The notes under the pieces are model-generated. The model did not search any database, was not told where the DNA came from, and worked only from the letters and a program-made list of their open reading frames with translations. From NCBI GenBank assembly GCA_016617855.1, contig JAECUM010004451.1, positions 52,976 through 116,975 on the forward strand: a stretch of 64,000 nt of DNA. Direction: 5' to 3'. Positions within the stretch are counted from its first letter, which is position 1, and the number at the start of each line of letters is the position of its first letter. Made by a program: the position numbers and the translations under genes. This document shows, piece after piece, positions 48,753 to 61,400 of the stretch. The stretch comes from Megalonaias nervosa. Lineage: Eukaryota; Mollusca; Bivalvia; Unionida; Unionidae.

Positions 48753-50250
48753 CCACCCACCCACATCCACCACAGCATTTTTAATAACATTAATGTGTAA
48801 GCCACCAGTAGAAATTGCAGTATTTTAAAGAAAAAAAATACTTAGTTGTTTTTAAACTCATTAATTCAAACATTTGGATAGATAACAGTTTGAGTTATTC
48901 ATCAGAAACATGTAACAGATAAAGAAATGGTGTGAACAGAATACACATGAATTAAGGAAGGCAAAAATAAATAGAAACTTATTAAAAGAAGAGTAAAAGA
49001 ATAAAAACCATAATAAATAAAAGTAGAAGTCCACAGCTGGGCTCAAACAACTACTGTCTGATACATTAGTACAAAAAGAATTTTTGCTTTTCACCATCAG
49101 TCCTCATCAATGATGAGATGACTATATATACATGTATATAACAATGAAGTCTCCTGTTGAGGTTCTTAGGGTAATAGATACAACAAAAACTTTGATTATC
49201 TGCTTTTTGTTTTCTTTTTTTGATGAAAACAAACAACAGATTTTATACAAATCATTGCACTAAAAGTAAACAAATTGTACAATAATCTTTTTCTTCAGTA
49301 AATATCTCTTTGAAAATTGCTGCAATCAGTAGTTTGTTATAATGTGCCAGTAACCTACTGAGTAGGTCTGTTTGTTAAATCACGTCTTTGGATGATAATT
49401 CTTGAAATTGTAACAAATGAGCAATGATATTAATGAATGTTGCAATTTTTTTTTTACTGGATTCAGTGCTGATTTCATAACTTTAATGTATGGTTTTGCT
49501 TCACGTCTTTATTTATATCATCCTATTTGCCTGAATGCCAATATATTTGAAATCATAGAAAATTAGAACATAGATAACAAGTGTAACTACTATGATCAGG
49601 AAATGAAAAAATACATGGAGATTTTATTTCTTACATTATTCCATTTTAACAGACCATTTTGGTTGAAAATAGTATATTCAGCTGCTTTTTTTATTGCCGT
49701 GAACATCATTCCTAAATGCATCTTTTCTGTATTTAGCTGCTTTTCATCCAGATATTCTGGTTATTATTTTCACTAAAGAATACCTCAAAATGCAACCAAA
49801 AAGATAAAGAGAAAAGAATGCAGTAGCCCATTCAAGTAGTAATCTATATTTGAATGTAAATTTTGTTTAAAGAAACATAAAGTGGCATTTTGTCACTGTG
49901 AAGTGATACCATAAAATTGTATGGCAATGAAAATGGCAGCTTGTCTAAATGACACATTTTGCCTTCATTTTTCTGCTCATTAGTGATTAGTGCAAAGGAG
50001 AACATGTATAAAATTTGCCTATGTGTTAGATCATTAAAAAAGTATCTTCTGTCAAAAAAATCAAACATGTTCTTGAATGCACTCTTTTGAGGACTTCAGA
50101 GAGGTGGAAATCTGGCAAAATTTGAGTTTTTGATTGAGCACAGGACTACTTGGGAATAAAATAAACTGCTTCATTAAATTGTGTGTACATATGTTGCAGT
50201 TCATATATAGTGGATATGGAATAACCATAACAAATACTCTTACAAACAGT
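48753..50250. other. Intergenic AT-rich sequence, nothing recognised
   Basis: No coding motif, RNA gene or bounded repeat was recognised. Confidence 0.45.
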
Positions 50251-50255
50251 TTATT

Positions 50256-50520
50256 TTGACACTAATCTGTGGGCCAAAATTGGCCCTTATCCTTACTCAT
50301 AGCTTCATCAGCGCTGTATGGAGAATACGGAAAAGTTTGGATAAATATCTTCTAATGCATATCGAGCATTGCCCCCATCACAGCGGCCACTTCCTGCTCA
50401 CCGATCACATAGTGGTCTTCCAGAATGTGGGTCATCTTCAGTGGTTTCACGACCATCTTTAAATTGATCAAGCCATTTCAGAATTGTAGGATATGACAAA
50501 AAATTTACATTTTTAAACTT
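50256..50520 (-). pseudogene. mariner-like transposase N-terminal fragment
   Basis: On the - strand the frame reads LKWLDQFKDGRETTEDDPHS, then GRPLC, before a stop near 50400. W...F..GRE...DDPRSGRP is the linker between the two helix-turn-helix parts of mariner transposases (as in SETMAR-type elements). The catalytic DD34D domain was not found. Probably a truncated relic. Confidence 0.6.
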
Positions 50521-51218
50521 TATAGAATGTTAGCCTTGATTTCAGAGTAACTTAAATGCGTTTTCACAGTATGCATTTTGCTCACAAGCAGAATTATTCT
50601 TGACAACATTTTTACATCACTGTGAGTTACCTACATCACATCACATATATATAGGTGTCTGGCATGCAGCATATGCAGCTGCAGATAATTTTATAGAACT
50701 TTTTTCTACTTAACTGGCATTACGTTTATTGACAAATTCAAAGAAACACAAAAGTTATCACAAAATCTTCAGAACTTTTCAAATACCCCTTGAAGCTGGG
50801 TATGTTTTTGACAGAACAAATATTTATTTTTGCTGTCTAAAACAGTAATAGTAAATTTTTAAAATAATATGACATGCCTTGGTTAAATGAAAACATGAGC
50901 TTTTATTTTAATTGAAGCACAACCACAATGATGCTGAAGCTGTAAGCTTCATGTGTTTGTTTACAGCCATTGTATGTGGTTCTATTGCCCAACATATCTC
51001 TTGATTAGAATGTGTTATTCTTAAGAAGAGTTGTTATAATGCATGTTCATCTTGAGTTATCCTACTGAGTCCACCATATTTAATTTTTTCAATTTATACT
51101 TCATTAGCTTGAGTGACTTTTGTCTCATAATATTCGCATGCAGAGGTATAGGTATCACATTTCCTCAGGTGAACATTCAAGATTTTTTTTGTTCTATGCA
51201 AGTCAGATACAGGGGGTA

Positions 51219-51221
51219 TAT

Positions 51222-51309
<88 letters not shown>
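51219..51309 (+). repeat. (TA)n(GA)n compound microsatellite
   Basis: About 37 bases of mostly TA repeat followed without gap by about 50 bases of pure GA repeat. The open frames that run through it (51043-51258 +, 51177-51449 -) are artefacts. Confidence 0.97.
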
Positions 51310-51311
<2 letters not shown>

Positions 51312-54300
51312 CCTTGTTAATCTGGGCTCTCTTTTTCCAGAAACCTCGCTATATGGACATAGTTTATTGGGAATGGAATACCTAAATGTTAATTTGCTGT
51401 TAATCCAGAAATCTGCATTCTGGATCAGGAAATTTAAATCGGGAACCAAAGTGTAAAATACTGTAAAACTTGCCTCGATAATCTGGAAGCAATCTGTCCA
51501 AAATTAAGAAAATTTGAAGAATCATATATGGAAATACAATCAGTTGGATAACTCAGATTCACCTACTCAGGTTTGGAGGTGTGTCAGTTTGTCTATCTCT
51601 GATGGGTCAAATTCTAGTGGCACATTAAAGTTATAACTTTATCATGTGATCATAGGTGTGGAAAAACTTTGAGTAGCATGACCATATTGTAACCAATAAT
51701 TGTATAAATAATGTGTGTTTTGCTAGTCAGTGACAGTGGTGTCAATAATGAAATAAACACACAGGGGTCAAATCATCCACAGTTTGGACATACGGTCAAT
51801 AAATTAAGTATGTCATTTACTCTATCAAATATATGTAACAATCACAGTTTGTTGATGGCTGTACAAATAAAGTTGATTGATTTGGATAGTTTAGGGCTTC
51901 AATTCAGAATAAAATGAAATGTTAATTATTGACTCATTAGCAGCTGTAGCAGTTATAAAATACAACTTATAAATATGACTGCATTTTATTACTTTACCAT
52001 AATGCATTTAACTGCAAGATGTCAGTTTGTATTCGTTCTGCATTTTACATTATTATGGCAAGACCATCAAGCAAGTGTAGACGACTAGAGATACTGGCCA
52101 GCATAAAAAAGATTTTCCAGCACAAAGATGAGCCAAAAGCTAACATTCAAGATATATACAAGCATAATATACAAAGAATCATGGCAGATTGATCCACCAA
52201 AGAATCCAGGCAAACAAAGGTCACAAATTTCTTGAGGAACTTTACATAATATGTTCATAAATAGTGTGATGTGTTCAATGTGTTAATTCTTTAAACTTAT
52301 ATTTATGTGTATGTACAAGTGCATGATGTAATAAAGTGAAATAAACACGAATCAGTAGATGTATTCATTAATTTATTTCAACTATTATTTATTATAAAAC
52401 ACATGCACATCTAGCAAATACATGTATATGTACAGTACATGTATATGATACATGTATGATGACATTGTAAAGTAAAACATATTCACTGGGAATGAAGTTG
52501 TCTGGATTAACATATATATATAATATTGTAATATAGGATTCCTAATTTTTCATTTCAGCAAGCAGTGACACATCTTTTAAGAGTTAGATTTTCTTGAAGT
52601 TAAGAGAGAGAATATCAAAATTGTACGATTTTCATTTGCTCAGACATTGTTACACTTCCCTCAGACTGTGCAGCTTTATTAGCAGATTGTGATGCAAAAG
52701 TTAAGTTGCCAGTAGATATTTATATAAGTATGTATTTTCAGAAGAAATATTTCAGTAATTTGTATTGAAAGAAAAATTCCACCAGTTTCAGCTTTCACCA
52801 ACTTTCATACTAAATGATCCATTTTGGTCAAGCCTCCATTCTCGACAGCTACACATTTTCATCATAAAAAGGAAAATGGATGATTGGCCAAATAACTGGC
52901 AAATGTCTAGGTCATTACCCCAACTAGTGCTCAACCAATCAACTGTTGCCTCAACATTCTTTGCATTATAAATAGATTACAATGGCATACATTATGTGAA
53001 AGTTGGTGGGCATCAGCAGTCACCGAAAGTATTCATTTGGCAACATTTTTCATGTGAAAGGTATTCACATGCTTACAGAAATATCTAATGGCATGATCCA
53101 TTTGGGACAATGACCTATCAATAAAGCTTCAGTCTTGAAAATACCTGGTGATCTGGGGCAGTTGTATCACTGCCTGACCAGACGTAAACATGGTGACATT
53201 CTGTCTCTTAACAGTTAAATTCAGAGTTCTGACTCATAAAGATGTATGTTAGCTCGTTGAAAGGGAAACTTTATCCACATCAAAATGATGATAAATTACA
53301 GAAAAGTATGACTATGAATGCAAATACCATTTATGAAATTGAGGACTAGATGTAAATCTATAACATAATATGTTCATAATATTTACCCATTTTAGTGTAA
53401 ATCTTACATCGGGTACCTGTACAAGAAAAGAAAAAAATTGAATTCGTTTAAACTGCAAGATGTTTCAGACTGAAAACAATTTGGCAGATTAGATATTGAT
53501 GAGAGATGTTGTTCATAGGCACTTGTTCACAATAGAAAATGCACTCAGATTTATTCTCAATATATAAATCTGCATGTACTTGAACCAGAGAGAGTACGTA
53601 GTTAAGTTTTACTCAGCCCAGCCAGTTTTTACCCTGTCAGTATGAGAGGATGAATGGTGTCCATGAGTGCTGTATATACACACAGATGATGTTGAGGCAT
53701 TGGGTTATGTGGAAGACTTCCTTTTTTGTGTTGTTTTACAAACAGAAGTGAGACGGAAGGAAAACTTCATTCCAAAAAATTACCATATGTAATGCATAAG
53801 CTATATGTGTTTTTATTTTTTATTTTAACACTTAAGGAAAGAAAGGAATTATAATGCATTTTATATTGTTTAAATACTCATGTATATACTGGTAGTCCTC
53901 GAGATATGTAAGCTGCAAAATACATAAACTCGCAGATACATAAATGAACGGTAAACATATGCACAGACTGTTATTCAGTCTTTGAGCTGAGTGCATCCAC
54001 AGTATATAGTTCTGCTTGTCTTCTCATGTACATGTGTTAATCATTTCTATTACATCATTTCAGAATTCTTAAGGATTTTTATTGTGGTTTGTTAAAGCTA
54101 TCCTTCACCATGATTCCAAAGCCATATATAACCTAGTAAAATCCAACTTGTATAAAAACCCACAAACGTAGAAATGTAACCATTATGAATAATGGGTAGT
54201 ACCTATTGATATATTAACTAGTAGCTATTTCCAGTCACAGCCTTAAATAGATATATTATGAAATCACCAAAGATCGAGAGAAATGAGAAAAAGCATAAAA

Positions 54301-55170
54301 GTATTCAAAAACACTAGTAATACTGAAAATAAATGATACTAGTATATGAAATTTAGATTCAGTACTTAATCAGATCAATCCTAAATTTAAGTGAAACTGC
54401 TGCTGAAAAATTTAAATCCTTCTAGTACATTTTATTTTGTCCATGCATTTTAATCTAAATGAATGAGATTGTAAAATACTTGAAAGCTATTAAAGCACAG
54501 TTACTAATTAAACACTCTGTATATACAATAATTAGGCAGAATTTTGAAGCTCACGCCTCACTGAATTTCGAACAAAACCACTCAACATCTTGTCAACCAA
54601 GTCTCCTGGTACACAAATGTTTGTCCTGTAACTAATTGAGAGATTATTGAAATAAACAAGTCCTGCTGTGTCAAAGTCACAGATACTTAGGTCTGATCAT
54701 TAACACATTTTTATGTGAGCTGCAATTATCCATTCAACTTGAATCAGCATGACTGTTGAGATTTTAAGGTCCACTAATACATGTGCAGGACAATGATGTT
54801 TCCATGTGATGTCTTCCATCTCCTGGTCAGTTGTGGAAATATGATTTAATTCTTCTTTATAGTCTCATTAATATCAATTCCAGTAGTTGATCTTGGTCTG
54901 TTTATGAGTGAGTCACAAAGGAGTGATTCCATTGTTTTTCAATTTAGTAGGCATCTTCTCAGTTTGATGGGCTCTAAACAAATCAGATATTTTCACTGCT
55001 TGCTAATTGCATTGATAAAGGGGAACTTGGGCATGCATTTCATTCACACATGGAATGGTGACATCATCCAAAAATGATTTGGCACTAAAGCCAGTGGTAA
55101 TGCCATGACTGGCAGAAAGTACTGATGGTGCAACTTTATGGACAGTAGTAAAAGATCATACATATGTGCT
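51310..55170. other. Intergenic sequence with a possible lone pogo-like end
   Basis: TACTGTAAAACTTGCCTCGA / TAATCTGGAAG at 51462-51493 resembles a pogo/Tigger terminal repeat, and AACCTTGTTAATCTGGGCTC at 51309 is loosely similar; no partner end was found. A 46-codon frame from 52056 (MARPSSKCRRLEILASIKK) is not recognised. Nothing else could be supported up to 55170. Confidence 0.4.
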
Positions 55171-55174
55171 TTAA

Positions 55175-55345
55175 TACCCAACTGACTTAGTATTGTCAGC
55201 TGCATCGGCTGCCTTTGATATTGAGCACTCAGATGAAAACACAATACAAGTGGTTGATCTTGACAGTTTTGGGATTTGTGCTCATACATATGGTAGAATT
55301 GTTTTAACTTGTCAAGCAACCGCAGTTCTCAGCATAGAATTGTTC
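55175..55345 (+). pseudogene. Short CR1/L2-like reverse transcriptase scrap
   Basis: One frame reads SAASAAFDIEHSDE, then DLDSFGICAHTYGRIV. This recalls the LDLSAAFDTIDH...L...FGI.G....W pattern around the first catalytic Asp of CR1/L2-group reverse transcriptases. The fragment is only about 50 codons and nothing before or after continues it, so the call is tentative. Confidence 0.42.
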
Positions 55346-55629
55346 TTTTGTATTCTTTATTTTGGGTGTTTGTGGAAGTTAATTATGAAATTAAATGCCT
55401 ACAAATATTCAAACTTCACAGGCAAATCCATGAATTTAAGTACCCATGAAAATGTATATTTTTTCCTTTTTTCTTCACAAACTCACAATAACTGAGACCC
55501 ACAAAATTAAATGAAACCAGTGTCTGAATATCTTTCAGTTTTCATCAGACTTGTTAAGAACAATTGTTAGGACATGCTGTACCATATTTGTGTCTGCAGT
55601 GGATTTCCTGTCAACAATGTAGTTTCCTT

Positions 55630-56240
55630 AGCCATCTGGTGTGAAACACATTTTTGACTTTTGGAATGGCTGAGTCATTTCTGATTGAAGTTGGTAATGT
55701 TGCATAGGACTTGTTCTATCAAAGTTTGTTTAGAATGGCTCCACCAGCAATGGTATGGCTTCAGTAAGCAACCAGATATGGAAATGTTGTTTACAGGTTC
55801 ATCAGAACATCTGAGCCAATTTTGATCAAACTTGATCAGAATGCTTCTTAGGTTATGCTCTTATCAGATTTGTGATTATGGTGGCTCCCCTAGCAGTAAT
55901 TTAGCTTCCATAGCAACTTGTGTAGAAGAAGTTTTTTCAACTTTTTCTCCAGAATGGCTGTGCCAATTTTAATTGTACTTGGTAGGAACAATTCATAGGA
56001 CCTATTCTACCAGTTTTTGTCCAAGATGGCTCCCTAGCAACAGTGTGACTTCCATAGTAACTGGATGGAAAACCTATTTTCAACTTTTTCTCCAGAATTG
56101 TCATGCACTGACGCAACCAGATTTATATTTATGATGGCTCCTGAAACATTGGTGTGTAGTAACCATTTAGAAAACCAGTTTTCAACTTCTCCAGAACAGC
56201 TAGTTTTAATCAAAATTAATAGAAACAATTCTTTGAACAT
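55630..56240 (+). repeat. Degenerate tandem repeat, unit about 145 bp
   Basis: Four diverged units share TTTTTCAACTTTTTCTCCAG / AATGGCTG, CAATTTTAATTGTACTTGGT, AGGACCTATTCTACCAG, CAAGATGGCTCCCTAGCAAC and TGACTTCCATAGTAACT. Small open frames here are side effects. Confidence 0.8.
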
Positions 56241-57938
56241 ACTCAGAATCAGAACTGTCTACTTCTGCAGTCCATGCATAGTTTTTGTGTATTTTGACCC
56301 CAAATTACACATCTATGTATTTGCATACCAAACTACACATTTATAATAAAATAATCTGGGTTTGCCTAATTTTGACCGTTTCTGGTTAACCTTAGCTTCT
56401 GGATTCTCAATTCATTTGAGTCGGAGCTTTGGTCTTTGCTTCATCCAAGAATATTGCTATCTTGAACATCCTTGCTGTTATGGATAACAGCCTGCCAAAA
56501 AACTCCGTGAAGTTGGCTGTTCAAACATTCAAAAAGGGATTCAATGATGAGTGGCTATGTGTAAAGGAATCAAAACTCAGATCATCTTACATTCATTGCA
56601 TGATATGCAATACAGGAGTTTGACTACACACAACTGACCTAAAGTACACATTTGGGTTCGTAAAACTACACTTGAGGGATTTGAGGGGTAAATGGATCTG
56701 GTTAGATTATATACTTGTGTTCAGAGTGGCTACCAATGCAATAACATCGATGTGGGAAACCTACAAAAGCTTCACGTTATATAGGATATTTTTGTTTTTT
56801 GAGCAGATATAAGACAATAATTCATGAGTGAAGTGGAAACACTATATTGTCAAACCATGGCAATGCAAAATGTTTCCATTTCATGAGTAAAAAATTTCCT
56901 TATATCTACTAAAAAATGTAGATTTTCTCCCTATTATATACCTTTTAAGGCAAAAAGCTTTTAATTTGCTTGGATTGACAGCTGCATTAATACAATCATA
57001 GAAAGTTCAGAAAGTTTGCAATAATTTTAGAACAGTGTTTACAAATTTAAATTGCACAAGTAATGCTTAAAATTATGTATTTTGTCATAATGATGCATGT
57101 TTTCGTGTGGAAATGAAGACATTTTATCTTCATTAACACATTTCTTGTCTGGATTAATACAGTGAACATTGCAAACAACATTGCTGTGGTGGGGGTACTA
57201 TTGCAGTGTGACAATGCTCCAACAGGTTTCGAAGAGTAAACATCATTAAATAATAGGTTTGAATGATCTTGAGTTTACTTGTCTGAATTTTAGCTGCAGT
57301 TTTTGTTTATTTTTGCATTCAGACATGAAATTTTGTGTGTTGGCAGGCATGCAGTCTATTTCAGTAACAGATGCTGCACCCTGATTTTGATTGTCACTTA
57401 ATTTTGTTTTGTAGTCAACACAAATCAAAGCCTGATTTCCCCATCATTTTTAGACAAGCTTATGATTGTGATGACAGTTGAAACAGCTACTTGAACAGTT
57501 CTATTATGTAATCAAGAGTTTTTCTTGAAAATTTGTACAGTTTGTTGTTTAGTTTAACAGGTACAGTACGGTATGGGTGACACAGAATATCAAAAAGCAA
57601 CAGGCCATGTAGGTTCAGTCACTGACAGTTTGTTTAATTAATGTGGAAAACTAATTATAAAAGAAATTAATACTTGAAAGCCTGTTTATTGTTGTTTGAG
57701 GTTCATTTTTATGCATTTTTGACATTGCCTTTTCACTGATTCATTGCCTTTCACTGATTACGTAAATGTATTTTAGAGGGTCAACCATGTCAACACATTT
57801 TAAGATCTATTCATTCTGATGGAAGAGGAAGAGAGAAGGAAAAGAAAAGAAAAAATAAAATAGGCCTAAATATGAAAACAAATATGAATAAAATGCATAA
57901 GGACGTATAATTCCCAAATGCGCAAGAAAGAAGTTTCA

Positions 57939-57942
<4 letters not shown>
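56241..57942. other. Intergenic sequence with a weak zinc-finger-like fragment
   Basis: The frame 56429-56623 ends FNDEWLCVKESKLRSSY, IHCMICNTGV, a weak resemblance to N-terminal BED-like fingers of transposases such as that at 35516. Nothing else was recognised. Confidence 0.35.

Positions 57943-57975
<33 letters not shown>
57943..57975 (+). repeat. (AT)n microsatellite
   Basis: About 16 uninterrupted AT units. Confidence 0.95.
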
Positions 57976-57977
<2 letters not shown>

Positions 57978-58989
57978 TCTGCTTTATCTTCAGTCTGCCT
58001 GATTATCTGATTTGATAATCCTAGAATGAAGACATTTCACATCATATTTATATAGAAGATGCCAGTGCAACATCTAATCAGAATAGAAACATAATTAAAC
58101 AGCATGTCAGATACCACCAGTTTCAGCTAAATACATTTAGCTGGAAATTATCCTGACATAATAGTCTTTCAACCCAAGCCACCAATGCATTAGTCTTTTT
58201 GACCAATGTACATCAGGTGAATGATACCTGTGTCATGAATGTTTTGAACTAAAATTTTGGGCTGCTTGGGGTTATAAGTGGTTTACAAACACATGTCTTG
58301 TTAGGTAATATTTTCCAGACTTTGTGTGCACTGTCCATGCTTTTTACTTGCTGTTACACTCTTTCAATTAGTCTAGACATATATTTGCTGATACTATCAC
58401 ATTACTGATCTTTAAATCACAAAAATTTACATTTTTTCCAGATATAATGAGATGATTTAATTTGAAACCAAATTTATGCAGTTAATAGTAAATAGAAATT
58501 ACACAACTACTTGTGCATATTACAAATAAGTGTGGTGTGAAAATTTCTGTGGCATATGTGCTGAATTTGAAAATTTGAAAATGTACAAGTGCCAAAATAA
58601 AGATAACTATATTCAGATCTGAGCACTGTTTATATAGGACTCGTATGACTCATTATAATTGAATAGGGTACCAGTAACAAAGTGGGGAAACATTAATTAC
58701 GTTACTTAATACTTCACAATGTCAGTGGCTGCAATGTCAGTGTAGAATTTTTGTTTTTAGCCATACTGGTCACTAAATAGATATGAGATGGTTTATTTTC
58801 CATCATTCATCCATCCATCTGTTAGTACATGATTATTATCTCTACACTCCCTAAACTACTTTGAGGATTGCCATAAAATTTTACATACACATTCATCCCA
58901 AGGTCTAGTTTGTCCGAAATGAAATTGGTGCTTAAACATTTTGTGGATTTTATTTTAAAAAATATTGGAATGAACTATAAGGTATACAC
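57976..58989. other. Intergenic sequence, nothing recognised
   Basis: AT-rich sequence with no supported feature. Confidence 0.45.
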
Positions 58990-59360
58990 TCTTACATTTT
59001 CATTTAATTATCAATACCTGGACTCATAATACATTTTCATTCAGTTGACAATACCCTGGCTCACATTCCATTTTCATTTAATTGACAATACCCTGAGTCG
59101 TATCCATTTTCATTCAGTTGACAGCACCCTGGCTCATATTTCATTTTCATTTAATTGATAATACCCTGACTTGTATTCCATTTTCATTTAATTAACAATA
59201 CCCTGACTCATATTCCATTTTCATTCAGTTGACAATTCTCTGACTCATATTCCATTTTCATTCAGTTGACAATACCCTGGCTCATATTTCATTTTTGTTT
59301 AATTGACAATACTTTGAATCATATTCCATTTTCATTTAAATGACAATACCCTTACTTGTA
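58990..59360 (+). repeat. Minisatellite, ~37-bp unit, about ten copies
   Basis: Units of the form CATTTTCATTTAATTGACAA, TACCCTGACTCATATTC run head to tail with no spacer. Two alternating variants occur (ATTTAATTGA and ATTCAGTTGA), which suggests a 74-bp higher-order unit in part of the array. Confidence 0.93.
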
Positions 59361-59590
59361 TTGATTAATTATCATAACATTCCTTTTAGAATCTAATTTA
59401 TGTTAAAAACATGCTGATTATTATAATTTGAAGAGAATACATATTATGGCAAAAATATACTTGTTTTGTTTTCTGTCTCCTTAAAACACATAAAATTTAT
59501 GTCAGTAAAAATCCTACTGATTTAGAAGCGGGTCAGCTGATAAAATTTTTTAAATCTACGGATATGATGTCTTGTTTCTGTCACATGTAT
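59361..59590. other. Spacer before the hAT-like element
   Basis: No feature recognised. Confidence 0.4.
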
Positions 59591-61158
59591 CAGGGGTCAA
59601 GCTAGACTTGAATTTGAGGGAGAAGTGACTTCTCCTGTTGGACAGAACAGGGAGAAGTGGATGCGAAGCAAGAAATGCAATATATATAATGTGTGTTCTC
59701 TTATTTGAATTATGCCCTCTATTTCCCAGTATTCATATTTGCATTTAACATTGGATTTAAGCAATACTTTATTTTCAAAAAGAACATTTTCTGAGTTATG
59801 TTGGCCATATGACTCTAAAAGAGAGTAATAGAAACTACATTATAACAAATTTTAACTGAGTAACCAGATTACATTATTGTAATTGCAAGTTAGTAAAAAT
59901 GCTTAATCAACTACTCTTAATAAATTTTTTTATCTTTTTGTATTTTTTTGTATATACTTTCTAAAAGTTCACAATAATGGCAATGTCAAAGATTTCTAAA
60001 CATGTTTGAAACAACCCCTTCACCATGTACATGAGGGCCAATGTACACCTGTCTTCAGATCACACTGTTTGTCCTCATTTCTTTGTTGTGAATAAAACAT
60101 TACCGTAACTGTTTATACATAACATACTAAAATGCATAAAATTACAGACATGGCTCCTTTATAGTCGGTATATGAACTAAACCCTTCATTCCATTCGAAT
60201 CAACACATATGTGAGTGCATCTGTATTTAGAAGGAGGGGTTTTTGCAGTGTAGTCACTCACTTTATATAGCTTCACTACATCAGTCAATGATAGGATTGC
60301 AAATTTATGGTTATTTATTTGTCTACGTACTTGTATTAATTTTAGGCATTGATTAAATATTATCTGCTTCGCAGCTTTTTTCTGTATTTTCACAAATATG
60401 AGTCAGGTCAGAAAACTTTGACCTTACATTTACAACACTTCTCACAAATTCCACAACATAGCATTGTCCCATACGTTTCTGACCTATATAATTGCATTTT
60501 AAAGTTAAACCTTAAATAACATAATACCTTGGCTTTGCTTTCTATGAATTGTATATTTTTCTGAATGTATTTGCCCGACGATTTATGAAAACAGACAATC
60601 AAATACACTGGTACTTCCCAGAAATTGCAATGTCCGCCATTATTTCACCATGCACTTAACAGTTTCAAACTTTTATGACAAAATAGTGCACAAGAGGCAG
60701 CTTAAATATCCAGATCACCGATTATATTCTTAAAACACAAGTTGCTATTTACATACTATTGTTAAAGTTACGAAACACAAGTTTGTGTGTTTTTATCATC
60801 AAAGGATAACATGCGTAAATTGGATAGTGATAGGCCTAGGGGTCTAGTTGCTAACTTACTCTAGAAATGGTTAATAGTCAATTAGCTATCAAAACACATG
60901 CATGTGAATGTGTAAGAGTTTGTCGGCATAATTGATATAAAAACTAGGCCTAGCTACTGATGGCTTGATGAATATCTTTCACTACAACACTAGAACTAAA
61001 CTGGCTAAGGCGAGGGAGCATCTCAAAAGGTATGGTTAGTCAATGTACTGCTAAAAAAATCACAGGGCGAAGTTGTTTTCGCTTTCCTCACAGAAGAAGG
61101 CGAAGTTTACATTTTTTGGCGACTTAATCGCCCACTTCACTTGGTAGCGTGACCCCTG
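59591..61158. mobile_element. hAT-like non-autonomous element, copy 2, 1568 bp
   Basis: The left end begins CAGGGGTCAAGCTA and the reverse complement of the right end begins CAGGGGTCACGCTA. Both ends carry a subterminal palindrome (59619-59635 and 61118-61132). The region from about 60100 matches the copy at 7250-8292. CAGGG termini suggest hAT. No clear 8-bp duplication remains, and no transposase was recognised; the 83-codon - strand frame at 60142-60393 is not preserved in copy 1. Confidence 0.78.
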
Positions 61159-61179
61159 CTGTATGATGGTACCAATCCC

Positions 61180-61400
61180 ATATCCAAAATAGCCAAATTG
61201 GCAATCTTGTTAAAAATCATGGTATTCCTCCAAATTGGAAAGTCATATCAAGATGGGGTTTTCACAGGAAGACTTTTTATAATGGTTTGATAGTCCTTCA
61301 TTTTGTATTGCTGGTCCTTAATAAAAACGGTGCCATTCTGAAATCTAATATGTCCAACACAGCAGTTAATTTGAAAATCTTGTTACTGCTGAAGAATAGC
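61180..61400 (+). repeat. Units of the ~140-bp degenerate tandem family
   Basis: CCAAATTGGAAAGTCATATC, GGGTTTTCACAGGAAGACTT and TCTAATATGTCCAACACAGC match units at 38350-38950. Confidence 0.65.

Noticed and set aside
51177..51449. 90-codon frame with Ser-Leu and Ile-Tyr repeats
   Set aside because: It is the translation of the (TA)n(GA)n microsatellite.
52056..52194. Small gene beginning MARPSSKCRRLEILASIKK
   Set aside because: Only 46 codons, no recognised family, no splice signals in register; cannot be supported.
58990..59360. CRISPR-like array
   Set aside because: Units follow directly without unique spacers, and the genome is eukaryotic; it is a minisatellite.
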